Assembly: GCF_003148685.1 (NCBI RefSeq)
Contig: NZ_QGGR01000003.1
Span: 124,001-188,000, forward strand
Source of the DNA: Actinoplanes xinjiangensis
Lineage (GTDB): Bacteria; Actinomycetota; Actinomycetes; Mycobacteriales; Micromonosporaceae
Direction: 5' to 3'
DNA: 64,000 bases
Part shown: positions 46,401-54,231 of the stretch, in pieces
Layout of the letters: each line of letters begins with the position of its first letter
Numbering within the stretch: the first letter of the stretch is position 1
Translations under genes and position numbers: made by a program
The notes under the pieces: generated by a model
What the model saw: the letters and a program-made list of their open reading frames with translations, nothing else
Told to the model about the DNA's origin: nothing
Database searches by the model: none

Positions 46401-47023
46401 TCCAGGACCAGGCAGGCGAACGGGACGTCCTCGGTGCCGGTGAGCACGGCGGCCGCCTCGACGGCGAGGGCGACCTGGTCCGGGGAGTCGGCCAGGCGCC
46501 GGCCCAGAGCGCTGAGGGTGCGGACCCGGCGCTCCCCGAGAACCCGGCTGGTCGTCTCGCTGATGATGCACATCACGCCGCCGGGCACGCCGTCCTCGGA
46601 CCGGATCGGGTCGTAGGAGACGTCGAAGTAGGTCTCCTCCATGAACCCGTTCCGCTCGATCATGAACGGGTGGTCCCCGGCGTAGAACGACCGGTCGTTC
46701 GTGATCACCCCGTCGAACAGCCCGTGCAGCACGCCCCAGACTTCGGCCCACAGCTCACGGCCGGGGCGCCCGAGGAAGCCGGGATGTTTGCCGCCCATCG
46801 TCGCGGTGTAGGCGTCGTTGTAGAGCACCAGGTACTCCGGGCCCCAGAAGATGATGATCTGGGCGCGGGAGGCGAGCATGGTGACCACCGCGTCGACCAG
46901 CTCGGGCGGCCAGGACGACGGCTCACCGACCGGGGTCGCCGACCAGTCCAGCATGGACATCCGGGCGCCCATCTCGCCGCCGCGCTCGAAGGCGTTGTGC
47001 AGCCGCCTCGGCAGGGCGCCCAT
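43487..47023 (-). CDS. Giant hybrid sensor: PAS-GAF-HisKA-HATPase-REC-GAF-PP2C(SpoIIE)-HATPase(RsbW)
   Basis: A 1178-aa soluble protein joining a two-component kinase to a partner-switching module. A PAS-like N-terminus (about 25-160) and GAF (about 175-300) lead to HisKA His320 (SNVSHEFRTPLTLILGP), the ATPase (NLLSNAVKYTREGG, GTGIGLAL) and REC (about 578-697) with Asp630 (LVLTDVMMPRLDG) and Lys in LVKPFS. A second GAF follows (about 705-830). The SpoIIE phosphatase (about 830-1040) has VGGDWYDVI, VIGDVVGKGVQAA and LLLYTDGLIEDRR; an RsbW-like ATPase ends the protein (VAVSEAAANAIEH, GRGLALI). The start at 47023 has GGGGAGG 7 nt upstream, better than the ATG two codons earlier. Convergent STAS neighbour. 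Confidence 0.92.
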   Translation of the reverse strand: MGALPRRLHNAFERGGEMGARMSMLDWSATPVGEPSSWPPELVDAVVTMLASRAQIIIFWGPEYLVLYNDAYTATMGGKHPGFLGRPGRELWAEVWGVLHGLFDGVITNDRSFYAGDHPFMIERNGFMEETYFDVSYDPIRSEDGVPGGVMCIISETTSRVLGERRVRTLSALGRRLADSPDQVALAVEAAAVLTGTEDVPFACLVLDDLDRHPAIRAVITGGRPGRVPLAEMTSPAPSAAAEALVLPIGVAADTVGVLVVGVSRYLALDGDYRDFLDLAAAQISRAVANVRAYEQERRRTAELAALNQAKTNFFSNVSHEFRTPLTLILGPLEDLIEDAAPDGALRDRLLPVHRNALRLLKLVNTVLDFSRMESGRMAAVFRPTDLAQHTARLAGTFRPAIERAGLTLTVDTPPLAEPVHVDHELWEKIVFNLLSNAVKYTREGGIEVRIAADGPHAVLAVRDTGVGIPESEQALLFDRFHRVTGAWSRSHEGTGIGLALVHELTGLHGGSVGVRSRPGKGSEFLVRIPFGAAHLPPDRLSDDPVPPGDPVEARLWVDEATWWAGNGPAAPQPVHRGTGGRILLADDNADLREHVSRLLGPYWDVVTAVDGVDALELAREQQFDLVLTDVMMPRLDGFGLITGLRSDPRTRDVPIIVLSARAGEESAVEGLSAGADDYLVKPFSTRELTARVRANLELGQLRRRTVSRLRGLVDAAAALNAVPTTAEVLEVAARHVLAMTSAGRVVLTTPEGRAERDGGAAGSAPPDLILPLPATSGPPLGELRVWSGPGIPVEPVVLTQLARLVGLRLANARLYETEHRIASTLQHSLMPQSLPRVPGAIVAGRYAPGSSEALVGGDWYDVIAGPDGKLILVIGDVVGKGVQAAAGMGQLRNALRAYLLEGFDCGAALTRLNRLVDTLGRRQFATVLCVGFDPRTRLMTFSSAGHPSPVLIPPGAHGTFLYDAALGPPIGALGAVTYPTRETELTAGTRLLLYTDGLIEDRRQGIDSGLAELTADVAEPTGHIDDLLDALLAKAARQIRRDDIALVALEVTEPREFVLRLPAEPGRLSVLRRRLEDFLAAHKVPDSDAFDLVVAVSEAAANAIEHPLDPVEPVITVTASLHADAVLVTVRDTGTWRPAGDAGFRGRGLALIGALTELSVHRSGEGSEVTLRRSLRF

Positions 47024-47084
47024 GTGCATGCCTCCCCCCGTCCGGTCCGGTGGCACGTTAACACCGGACCGGTGTTCCCGCTCG

Positions 47085-47819
47085 TCAGGCGGCGACGGCA
47101 CGGGCCCGTGCCGAGGCCTCCGCCAGCGCCGCGAAGGACCGCAGGTCGGCGGTGCGCTCGGGGTGCCACTGCACGCCGAGGGCGAAGGAGCGGCCGGGGT
47201 GCTCGACGATCTCGATGATCTGGTCGTCGGGGCACCAGCCGACCGGCAGGAACTCACCCGGGTCGGCGATCGCCTGATGGTGGAACGAATTGACCGTGAG
47301 GGTACGGCCGAACAGCCGGTGCGCCGCGCTGCCGTCCTCGACCACCACGTCGTGCCGGCCGTAGTCGGAGGCGCCGGCGGCGAGGGGGTCGGTGCCGGCC
47401 GCGGCCCGGTGGCGCTCGTGGCCGACCACGTCGGGCAGGTGCTGGTGCAGCGAGCCGCCGGTGGCCACGGCCATCAGCTGCATGCCCCGGCAGACGCCGA
47501 GCATCGGCATGTCGGCCTTCAGCGCGGCGTTCATGAGCATCAGCTCGGAGGCGTCGCGGACCGTGTCCACCTCGGTGGCCGGGTGGCGCGGTGCGCCCCA
47601 GTGGGCCGGGTCGATGTCGCCGCCGCCACAGAACACGATGCCGTCCAGCGCTTCGAGCACGTCGGTGCCCGGGTCGTCCGGGGTGATCAGGACGGCCCGG
47701 CCGCCGACGGCGTGCACCGCCTTCACGTAGTTCATCGGCAACATTGCGGCCATCAGGTCGTTGCGGCCGTGGTGGATCTGCTCGGCGTAGGCGGTGAGTC
47801 CGATCAGCGGTCTGCGCAT
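47085..47819 (-). CDS. Class-I glutamine-amidotransferase-fold gamma-glutamyl hydrolase (copy 2)
   Basis: A 244-aa PuuD-type hydrolase that should free glutamate from a gamma-glutamyl amide. Nucleophile Cys in MLGVCRGMQLMAV; catalytic His-Glu in GVQWHPE. Other marks are FCGGGDIDP, GGSLHQHLPDVVGHERHR and VNSFHHQAI. The ATG at 47819 lies inside the previous paralogue's last codons (16-bp overlap), so the pair is coupled. It resembles copy 1 along its whole length; tandem duplication is likely. It ends a unit behind the permease-ligase-dehydrogenase genes. Confidence 0.9.
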   Translation of the reverse strand: MRRPLIGLTAYAEQIHHGRNDLMAAMLPMNYVKAVHAVGGRAVLITPDDPGTDVLEALDGIVFCGGGDIDPAHWGAPRHPATEVDTVRDASELMLMNAALKADMPMLGVCRGMQLMAVATGGSLHQHLPDVVGHERHRAAAGTDPLAAGASDYGRHDVVVEDGSAAHRLFGRTLTVNSFHHQAIADPGEFLPVGWCPDDQIIEIVEHPGRSFALGVQWHPERTADLRSFAALAEASARARAVAA

Positions 47820-48517
47820 GCTTGCGTGAGCTCCTTCGATGCCGCCGCCACCAGGGCACCGAAGAACCGGTGGTCCCGGCTCACCTCCGGATGCCACTGG
47901 ACACCCAGCACGAAACGCCGCTCCGGGTCCTCGACCACTTCGGGCAGGCCGTCGGCGGCCCGTCCGGTCACGGTCAGCGAGCCCGGGTCGGCGACGCCCT
48001 GGTGATGGAAGCAGTTGATGGTCAGGTCCTCGCCCATCAGGGCGGCGATCCGGCTGCCCGGATCGAGAACGGCGAGCTGGGAGCCGTAGACCCCCGGCCC
48101 GGGCCGGTGTTTCTCGTGCCCGAGCACGTCGGGCAGGTGCTGGTGCAGGGACCCGCCGGCAGCGACGGTGAGCAGCTGCATGCCCCGGCACACGCCGAGG
48201 ACCGGCAGGTCGCGGTCGAGAGCGGCGCGGAGCAGCAGCAACTCGGCGGCGTCCCGGTCCGGATGGGTGACGGTGTGCGGGCCACGATCCTGGCCGTACA
48301 GCGACGGCTCCAGGTCGGGGCCGCCGGCCAGCACCAGGCCGTCGATCCGGTCGAGCACGTCCGCATCGAGATCGTCCGGCGGCAGCAGCACCGCGCGGCC
48401 CCCGGCGAGCCGGACCGCCTCGGTGTAGTCGTGCGGAACCAGCGCGGTCGGGAGATCGGTCCAGACGCCCCAGCTGGCCGGCAGCACATAGGACGTTATG
48501 CCGATGATCGGACGCAT
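47804..48517 (-). CDS. Class-I glutamine-amidotransferase-fold gamma-glutamyl hydrolase (copy 1)
   Basis: A 237-aa PuuD-type hydrolase and first of the tandem pair. LAGGPDLEPSLYG, LGVCRGMQLLTVAAGGSLHQ (nucleophile Cys), CFHHQGVADPG and GVQWHPEVSRD (His, Glu) are all intact, so both copies should be active. The ATG at 48517 opens MRPIIGITSYVLPASWG. It lies about 170 bp beyond the dehydrogenase gene, with a hairpin between them. Two hydrolases may reflect two gamma-glutamylated substrates or an acid and an amide form. Confidence 0.9.
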   Translation of the reverse strand: MRPIIGITSYVLPASWGVWTDLPTALVPHDYTEAVRLAGGRAVLLPPDDLDADVLDRIDGLVLAGGPDLEPSLYGQDRGPHTVTHPDRDAAELLLLRAALDRDLPVLGVCRGMQLLTVAAGGSLHQHLPDVLGHEKHRPGPGVYGSQLAVLDPGSRIAALMGEDLTINCFHHQGVADPGSLTVTGRAADGLPEVVEDPERRFVLGVQWHPEVSRDHRFFGALVAAASKELTQACADR

Positions 48518-48539
48518 CGCACCACCGTAGTCACAGGCG

Positions 48540-48565
48540 CGCGGCGCCGGTGAACCGGCGCCGCG
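48540..48565 (-). terminator. Hairpin between the dehydrogenase and hydrolase genes
   Basis: A perfect 11-bp stem (CGCGGCGCCGG / CCGGCGCCGCG) with a TGAA loop, 123 bp past the dehydrogenase stop and 22 bp before the first hydrolase start. There is no U-tract. It may divide the pathway into two transcripts or modulate the ratio. Confidence 0.6.
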
Positions 48566-48687
48566 TCACGGGCCCATCTGTCCCACCTACACGGGGATCT
48601 GACCCGTACGGGCGGGGATTCGACCCCTTGCACCTTCTTGAACTGGGCGTTTGGAGTCTGATCCCCACCGTAGCGGGTCGGTAAACC

Positions 48688-49452
48688 TCACAGCGGAGTT
48701 ACGTACGCTCCGGTGATACCGCCGTCGACGACGAACTGCGAGGCCGTCATGAACGACGCGTCGTCACTGGCCAGGAAGGCGACCGCCGCGGCGATCTCGT
48801 CCGGTTCGGCGAACCGGCCCATCGGCACGTGCACCAGCCGGCGGGCGGCCCGCTCCGGGTCCTTGGCGAACAGGTCCATCAGCAGTGGCGTGGCCACCGG
48901 CCCCGGGCACAGCGCGTTGATCCGGATCCCCTCCCGGGCGAACTGCACCCCCAGCTCCCGGGTCATCGCCAGCACCCCGCCCTTGCTCGCCGTGTAGGCG
49001 ATCTGCGAGGTGGCCGCCCCGAGCAGGGCGACGAACGACGCGGTGTTGATGATCGAACCCTTGCCCTGCCGCTGCATGTGCGGGATGGCGTACTTGCAAC
49101 AGAAGAAGACGCTCGTGGTGTTGACCTTGAGGACGCGCTCCCACGCGTCCAGGCCGGTGACCAGGATCGAGTCGTCGTCCGGCGGTGAGATGCCGGCGTT
49201 GTTGAAGGCGATGTCGACGCGGCCGTGCCGCTCCACCACGCCGTCGAAGAGGGCCCTGACCTGTTCCTCGTCGCTGACGTCGCAGGCGACGAACTCCCCG
49301 CCGACCTCCGCCGCGATCGACTTGCCCGCCTCGTCGGAGATGTCGACGCAGACGACGAAGGCGCCCTCCGCGGCGAAGCGCCGCGCGGTGGCCAGACCGA
49401 TACCGCTGCCGGCGCCGGTGATGACGGCGACCCGGTCCTGCAAACGCTCCAC
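48688..49452 (-). CDS. Short-chain dehydrogenase/reductase
   Basis: A 254-aa classical SDR. The cofactor loop is VITGAGSGIGLATA, with a following Asp (VCVDISDEAG) that favours NAD+. Then FNNAGIS, catalytic Ser in INTASFVALLG, and Tyr-Lys in IAYTASKGGVLAMTR; PGPVATPLLMDLF closes the substrate pocket. GTG at 49452 directly follows the aldehyde dehydrogenase TAA, so it is translationally linked to that pathway. The likely role is oxidation of a gamma-glutamylated amino alcohol to its aldehyde; this is inferred from context. Confidence 0.9.
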   Translation of the reverse strand: MERLQDRVAVITGAGSGIGLATARRFAAEGAFVVCVDISDEAGKSIAAEVGGEFVACDVSDEEQVRALFDGVVERHGRVDIAFNNAGISPPDDDSILVTGLDAWERVLKVNTTSVFFCCKYAIPHMQRQGKGSIINTASFVALLGAATSQIAYTASKGGVLAMTRELGVQFAREGIRINALCPGPVATPLLMDLFAKDPERAARRLVHVPMGRFAEPDEIAAAVAFLASDDASFMTASQFVVDGGITGAYVTPL

Positions 49453-50814
49453 TTAGTCTCCCGTAGCCAAGAACACGTTCTTCACGTCCGTGAAGGACAG
49501 CAATGCGTCGGGCCCCAGCTCCCGACCGAGACCGGACTGCTTCATGCCGCCGAACGGTGTCCAGTACCGCACCGACGAGTTGCTGTTGACGCTCAGCGCG
49601 CCCGTCTCCAGAGCCCGGGAGACCCGCAGGGCACGGCCGACGTCCCGGGTCCACAGCGAGCCGGAGAGGCCGTACTCGGTGTCGTTGGCCAGCCGGACCG
49701 CCTCCTCCTCGTCGCGGAACGGCAGCACGCTCACCACCGGCCCGAAGATCTCCTCACGCCAGTGCCGGTCGGTGGTGGAGTGCGCCAGCAGCACGGTCGG
49801 CGGGAACCACCAACCGGTGCCGTCGGGAGCCGAGCCGCGGAACGCCACGTCGGCGCCGTCCAGGAAGCCCGCCACCGACGCGCGCTGGCCGGACGAGATC
49901 AGCGGTCCCATCTCCGCCTCCGGAGAGGCCGGGTCGAGCACCCGGAACGCCCGCACCGCGGGCTCCAGCAGGGCCAGGAACCGGTCGTACACCGAAGCCT
50001 CGACCAGCAACCGGGACCGGGCGCAGCAGTCCTGTCCGGCGTTGTCGAAGACCGCACCGGGCGCCGCGGCCGCCGCGGCCTCCAGATCGGCGTCCGCGAA
50101 GACGACGTTGGCGCTCTTGCCGCCGAGTTCCAGGGTGACCCGTTTCACCTGATCGGCGCAGCCTGCCATGATCGATTTGCCGACCTCGGTGGAGCCGGTG
50201 AAGCAGACCTTGCGGACCGCCGGGTGGGTGACGAACCGCTGCCCCACCACACTGCCCTTGCCCGGCAGCACCTGGAACACGTTCTCCGGCAGACCGGCCT
50301 CGAGAGCCAGCTCGCCGAGCCGGATCGCGGTGAGCGGGGTCAACTCGGCCGGCTTGAGCACCACGGTGTTGCCGGCCGCCAGCGCCGGGGCGAACCCCCA
50401 GCCGGCGATCGGCATCGGGAAGTTCCAGGGCACGATGATCCCGACCACGCCGAGCGGCTCGTGGAAGGTCACGTCGACACCACCGGCCACCGGGATCTGC
50501 CGCCCGGACAGCCGCTCCGGCGCCCCCGCGTAGTAGTTCAGCACGTCCCGGACGTTGCCGGCCTCCCATCGCGCGTTGCCGATGGTGTGACCGGCGTTGC
50601 GTACCTCCAGCTGTGCCAGCTCTTCGAGGTGGTCCTCGACCACCGTCGCGAAGCGGCGCAGGAGCCGGGCCCGCTCACCGGGCGCCACGCGGCGCCATCC
50701 GGCGAAGGCGTGCCGCGCGCGCTCGATCGCCGCGTCGGTCTCTTCCAGACCCAGCGACGGTACGGTCGTGAAGACCTCGCCGTCGGCCGGATTGATGACG
50801 TCCGTCCTGGTCAT
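49453..50814 (-). CDS. NAD(P)+-dependent aldehyde dehydrogenase
   Basis: A 453-aa ALDH superfamily enzyme. Cofactor and active-site marks are VVGIIVPWNFPMPI, KPAELTPLTAIRLGEL, CFTGSTEVGKSIM, the general-base Glu in VTLELGGKSANVVF, and the nucleophile in NAGQDCCARSRLLV. In context it should oxidise a gamma-glutamyl aminoaldehyde to its acid, like PuuC. ATG at 50814, 14 bp past the ligase gene. It is slightly short at the N-terminus compared with 480-500-aa homologues, but all motifs are present. Confidence 0.93.
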   Translation of the reverse strand: MTRTDVINPADGEVFTTVPSLGLEETDAAIERARHAFAGWRRVAPGERARLLRRFATVVEDHLEELAQLEVRNAGHTIGNARWEAGNVRDVLNYYAGAPERLSGRQIPVAGGVDVTFHEPLGVVGIIVPWNFPMPIAGWGFAPALAAGNTVVLKPAELTPLTAIRLGELALEAGLPENVFQVLPGKGSVVGQRFVTHPAVRKVCFTGSTEVGKSIMAGCADQVKRVTLELGGKSANVVFADADLEAAAAAAPGAVFDNAGQDCCARSRLLVEASVYDRFLALLEPAVRAFRVLDPASPEAEMGPLISSGQRASVAGFLDGADVAFRGSAPDGTGWWFPPTVLLAHSTTDRHWREEIFGPVVSVLPFRDEEEAVRLANDTEYGLSGSLWTRDVGRALRVSRALETGALSVNSNSSVRYWTPFGGMKQSGLGRELGPDALLSFTDVKNVFLATGD

Positions 50815-50828
50815 GCCGCCACCCTAGA

Positions 50829-52175
50829 TCAAAGCCTCTCGAATCCGCGGCGCAACTCCCAGTCGGTCACCGCGGCGTCGAAAGCGGCCAGTTCGACCCT
50901 GGCCATGTTGCTGTAGTGGGCCACCACATCGGCTCCGAAAGCGGCCTCGGCGATCCCGCTCGACGCCCACAGCATCGACGCGTCGCGCAGGGTGCCGGGC
51001 ACCCGCTCGGCGGTCTCGTCCCGGTAGGCGTCGCCGACGAACTCGTCCTCCAGGGACAGCTCGTTCTCGATGCCGTGCAGCGCGCCGGCGACCAGGGCGG
51101 CGATCGCCAGGTACGGGTTGACGTCCCCGCCCGGCACCCGGTTCTCCACCCGCATGCCCTGCCCGTGCCCGGCGATCCGCAGCGCGCAGGTGCGGTTGTC
51201 GACACCCCAGCGCAGCGCGGTCGGCGCGAACGAGCCGGGCTGGTACCTCTTGTACGAGTTGATGTTCGGCGCGAAGAGCAGACTGAACTCGCGCATCGTG
51301 GCGAGCAGCCCGGCCAGTACCCGCTGCCCGGTCTCGCTCAGGTGGGCGGGCCCGTCGCCGAGCATCGCCGACCGGCCGTTCTCGTCGCGCAGCGAGAAGT
51401 GGATGTGGCAGGAGTTGCCTTCGCGCTCGTTGGGCTTGGCCATGAAGGTGAGCGCCATGCCCTCCTGGGCGGCGATCTCCTTGGCCCCGTTCTTGTAGAT
51501 CACGTGGTTGTCGGCGCTGGTCAGCGCGTCGGCGTAGCGGAAGGCGATCTCGTGCTGGCCGAGGTTGCACTCGCCCTTGGCGCTCTCCGGGATCAGGCCC
51601 GCGCCGTACATCTCGTTGCGGATCCGGCGCAGCAGCGGTTCCACCCGGGCGGTGCCGAGCAGCGAGTAGTCCACGTTGTACTGATTGGCCGGGGTCAGAT
51701 CCCGGTAGCTCTTGCTGAACGCCTGCTCATAGGTGTCCTTGTAGAGGACGAACTCCAGCTCGGTGCCGGCGAACGCGGTCAGCCCGTGCGCCGCCAGCCG
51801 GTCGAGCTGGCGGCGCAGGATCTGCCGGGGTGACGCGGGCACCGGCTGCCCGGCGGTGTCGAGCAGGTCGGCGAGGACCAGCGCGGTGCCGGGCTGCCAC
51901 GGGACCCGGCGCAGCGTGCTGAAGTCGGGCTTCATCACGAAGTCGCCGTAGCCGGTGGACCAGGAGGACATGTCGTACCCGTCGACGGTGTTCATGTCGA
52001 CGTCGACGGCGAGCAGGTAGTTGCACCCCTCGCTGCCACCGGACACCACCTCGTCCAGGAAGAACCGCCCGTGCAGCCGTTTGCCCTGGAGCCGGCCCTG
52101 CATGTCGGTCAGGGCCAGCAGAACGGTGTCGATGGTGCCGTTGTCGACGGATACGTCGAGCTCCTCGAGATCCAT
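50829..52175 (-). CDS. Glutamine-synthetase-like gamma-glutamylamine ligase (GlnA3/GlnA4/PuuA type)
   Basis: A 448-aa GS-superfamily ATP-dependent ligase joining glutamate to an amine. Metal/glutamate motifs are FAGTELEFVLYKD, then NLGQHEIAFRYADAL, FMAKPNEREGNSCHIHFSL, the RVENRVPGGDVNPYLAIAAL block and NRTCALRIAG. The GlnA adenylylation loop is not evident, and the chain is shorter than GlnA, so it is not a nitrogen-assimilation GS. The downstream dehydrogenases and hydrolases support catabolism of an amine. Streptomyces GlnA3 acts on polyamines and GlnA4 on ethanolamine; the SDR neighbour leans toward the latter. ATG at 52175, 13 bp after the permease. Confidence 0.85.
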   Translation of the reverse strand: MDLEELDVSVDNGTIDTVLLALTDMQGRLQGKRLHGRFFLDEVVSGGSEGCNYLLAVDVDMNTVDGYDMSSWSTGYGDFVMKPDFSTLRRVPWQPGTALVLADLLDTAGQPVPASPRQILRRQLDRLAAHGLTAFAGTELEFVLYKDTYEQAFSKSYRDLTPANQYNVDYSLLGTARVEPLLRRIRNEMYGAGLIPESAKGECNLGQHEIAFRYADALTSADNHVIYKNGAKEIAAQEGMALTFMAKPNEREGNSCHIHFSLRDENGRSAMLGDGPAHLSETGQRVLAGLLATMREFSLLFAPNINSYKRYQPGSFAPTALRWGVDNRTCALRIAGHGQGMRVENRVPGGDVNPYLAIAALVAGALHGIENELSLEDEFVGDAYRDETAERVPGTLRDASMLWASSGIAEAAFGADVVAHYSNMARVELAAFDAAVTDWELRRGFERL

Positions 52176-52188
52176 GCGCTAAGTCCTA

Positions 52189-53685
52189 TCAGTCGGTCGG
52201 CTCGCCGTGGGCGGCCTTTTCCAGGACGTTCTGCTTCGGTCCGGTGAACCACTTGCGGGCACTGGCGAACCACCAGATCGTGGCCGCGCCGACGACCACC
52301 GCCACCGCGACGATCGTGTAGTTGAAGGTCTCCGCGGTGATCGGGCTGGCCGGCGGCAGCACGAACAGCACGCAGATGATCCCTACCCAGACGATCGCGA
52401 TCCATCCGATCGGGGCGCTCCACTTCCCGAGATGCCACGGGCCGGGCTGGAAGTCCGGGCTGAGCCGGCGCAGCAGGACCGGGCCCACGTAGGCGATGTA
52501 GAGGCCGATCACCGCGATCGAGGTGGCCGCGAAGTACGCCACCGTGTTCCAGAGCGACGGCAGCACCAGGATCGTGGAGAGCGTCACGCAGAGCCAGATG
52601 GAGTTGGTGGGCGTACCGGTGCGCGGGTTGACCTTCTTCCAGATCCGCGAGCCGGGGATGGCGTCGTCGCGGGCGAAGGCGTACGACATCCGGGAGTTGG
52701 CGGTGACCGAGGCCATGCCGCAGAACCACTGCGCCACCATGCAGATGAAGAGCAGGAAGATCCCCAGGTCCGTGCCGACCGCGTCGATGAAGATCTGCGC
52801 CGGGGGCAGGCCGAGATCGGTGCCCAGCGCGCCCTCGTAGTCCTGGATGGACCAGGTGATCGCGACGAGCAGGACGAAACCGGCGATCACCGAGACGACC
52901 ACGGACAGCACGATGCCGCGCGGAGCGGCCCGGGCGGCGTCGTGGGTCTCCTCCGCGACGTGCGCGGAGGCGTCGTAGCCGGTGTACGTGTACTGCGCCA
53001 TCAGCAGGCCCATCAGGACCGCGTAGACGCCCGCCCCGGCGAAGGTGAACCCGGTGGCGTTGTAGACCTCGGTGAACACCTCGGACATGGGTTTGTGCTG
53101 GTCGGGGACGATGGCGAGGATGGCGACGATCACCGCGACGCCGATCAGGTGCCACCAGGCGCTGACGTCGGAGAGGATCCGCACCAGGTTGACGCCGAAG
53201 GTGTTCAGCAGGCCGTGCACGACGATGATGACCAGGAAGAGCAGGAACGTGGAGAGGGCCGTGACCTCCAGCCCGAAGGTCAGGCTGAGGAAGGCCGCCG
53301 TGGTGATCGCCGCACCGAAGTCGATGGCCGCGGTGACGGCGACCTCGCCGAGGAAGTTGAACCACCCGATGAACCAGGCCCACGCGGGTTTGTTCTTCTT
53401 GGCCAGCGCCGCGGCCCACCAGTAGAGCGCGCCCGCGGTCGGGTAGGCCGAGCACACCTCGGCCATGGCCAGGGCCACGAAGGTCACCATGATGCCGACG
53501 AAGAGCCAGCCCAGAGTGATCGCGACCGGGCCACCGGCCTTCATGGCGATGCCGTACGAGGTGATCGCCCCGGCCAGGATCGAGATGATCGAGAACGAGA
53601 CGGCGAAATTGGAGAAGCCGGAGAGCCGGCGGTGCAGTTCCTGTTTGTAGCCGAGTTGGGCGAGTCGTTCCTCGTCGGTGCTCAT
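52189..53685 (-). CDS. APC-superfamily amino acid/amine permease
   Basis: A 498-aa transporter with twelve predicted TM helices. SGFSNFAVSFSIISILAGAI is the conserved TM1 region of the APC family (unwound segment), and TGYDASAHVAEETHDAARAA follows TM6. The ATG at 53685 has AGGGGG 7 nt upstream. It heads the run of permease, ligase, aldehyde dehydrogenase and SDR with spacings of 13, 14 and 0 bp. Its substrate is presumed to be the amine consumed by the ligase, as for PuuP. Confidence 0.9.
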   Translation of the reverse strand: MSTDEERLAQLGYKQELHRRLSGFSNFAVSFSIISILAGAITSYGIAMKAGGPVAITLGWLFVGIMVTFVALAMAEVCSAYPTAGALYWWAAALAKKNKPAWAWFIGWFNFLGEVAVTAAIDFGAAITTAAFLSLTFGLEVTALSTFLLFLVIIVVHGLLNTFGVNLVRILSDVSAWWHLIGVAVIVAILAIVPDQHKPMSEVFTEVYNATGFTFAGAGVYAVLMGLLMAQYTYTGYDASAHVAEETHDAARAAPRGIVLSVVVSVIAGFVLLVAITWSIQDYEGALGTDLGLPPAQIFIDAVGTDLGIFLLFICMVAQWFCGMASVTANSRMSYAFARDDAIPGSRIWKKVNPRTGTPTNSIWLCVTLSTILVLPSLWNTVAYFAATSIAVIGLYIAYVGPVLLRRLSPDFQPGPWHLGKWSAPIGWIAIVWVGIICVLFVLPPASPITAETFNYTIVAVAVVVGAATIWWFASARKWFTGPKQNVLEKAAHGEPTD

Positions 53686-54089
53686 CTGTATGCCCCCTGC
53701 AGGAGAAGGACTGTGACCTGAGCCACTGCTTGGGTCATGATCGCTCCGCCGTGTTACGGCCGTCAATGCGCAGGGTTAATTGCGTTGCCGCGCACCGGCG
53801 CCGGTGCGAGCCTTGACGGGAGCGATCCCTCGGCCGGATCGACTGTGGACACCTCTCCGCCGGCGGCGGTGCGGGGCGCGGTCACCTCTCTCTTCCTCAG
53901 CGCCCGCCTCGCACCGCCGCCGCACCACAGCCCCCCTTTACGAAAGAGTTTTCGCAGCTCGGCAGACCTTCCATCAAAAAATCTACAGCGGCGACTCTAG
54001 AAATTTCGCCGATGGCGGCCTACATTTGGTCTGTCGGTCACGGCCGACAAGCAACTGGCACAGTCGCTGAGTTGGAGAAGGAGGACGAG

Positions 54090-54227
54090 ATACCGCAGCA
54101 ACGCGTAATCACGACGTCCCCGGCCCGACAAGAGGTGATCGCAGCCGATGCCCATCACTCCGGTCGACTGCTAGCGGCACGCAGCCGGTCGACCACATGC
54201 GCCGGCAGAGTCCGGCACCAGAATTGA
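54090..54227 (+). other. Orphan short frame behind a strong Shine-Dalgarno, ATA at the start position
   Basis: A GGAGAAGGAGG ribosome site (54074-54084) is followed 5 nt later by ATA-CCG-CAG, then 44 further open codons to TGA at 54225-54227. No ATG, GTG or TTG lies at usable spacing in any frame. The frame can also be read from an ATG at 54012 without a ribosome site. The deduced peptide (PQQRVITTSPARQEVIAADA ...) matches nothing I recognise. Third-position GC is only about two thirds, low for this genome. A 12-bp terminator follows within 5 bp. It could be a leader peptide, an AUA-started gene or a structured RNA. Confidence 0.3.
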
Positions 54228-54231
54228 AAAG

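Noticed and set aside
43394..47218. A 1274-codon frame opposite the giant hybrid kinase
   Set aside because: Antisense to a protein with intact kinase, receiver and phosphatase motifs; low-complexity, no domain.
53740..53810. GlnR-type nitrogen box upstream of the permease operon
   Set aside because: TTAAC, TTGAC and GTAAC occur, but their spacing does not match the GlnR arrangement of alternating boxes with 6-bp gaps.
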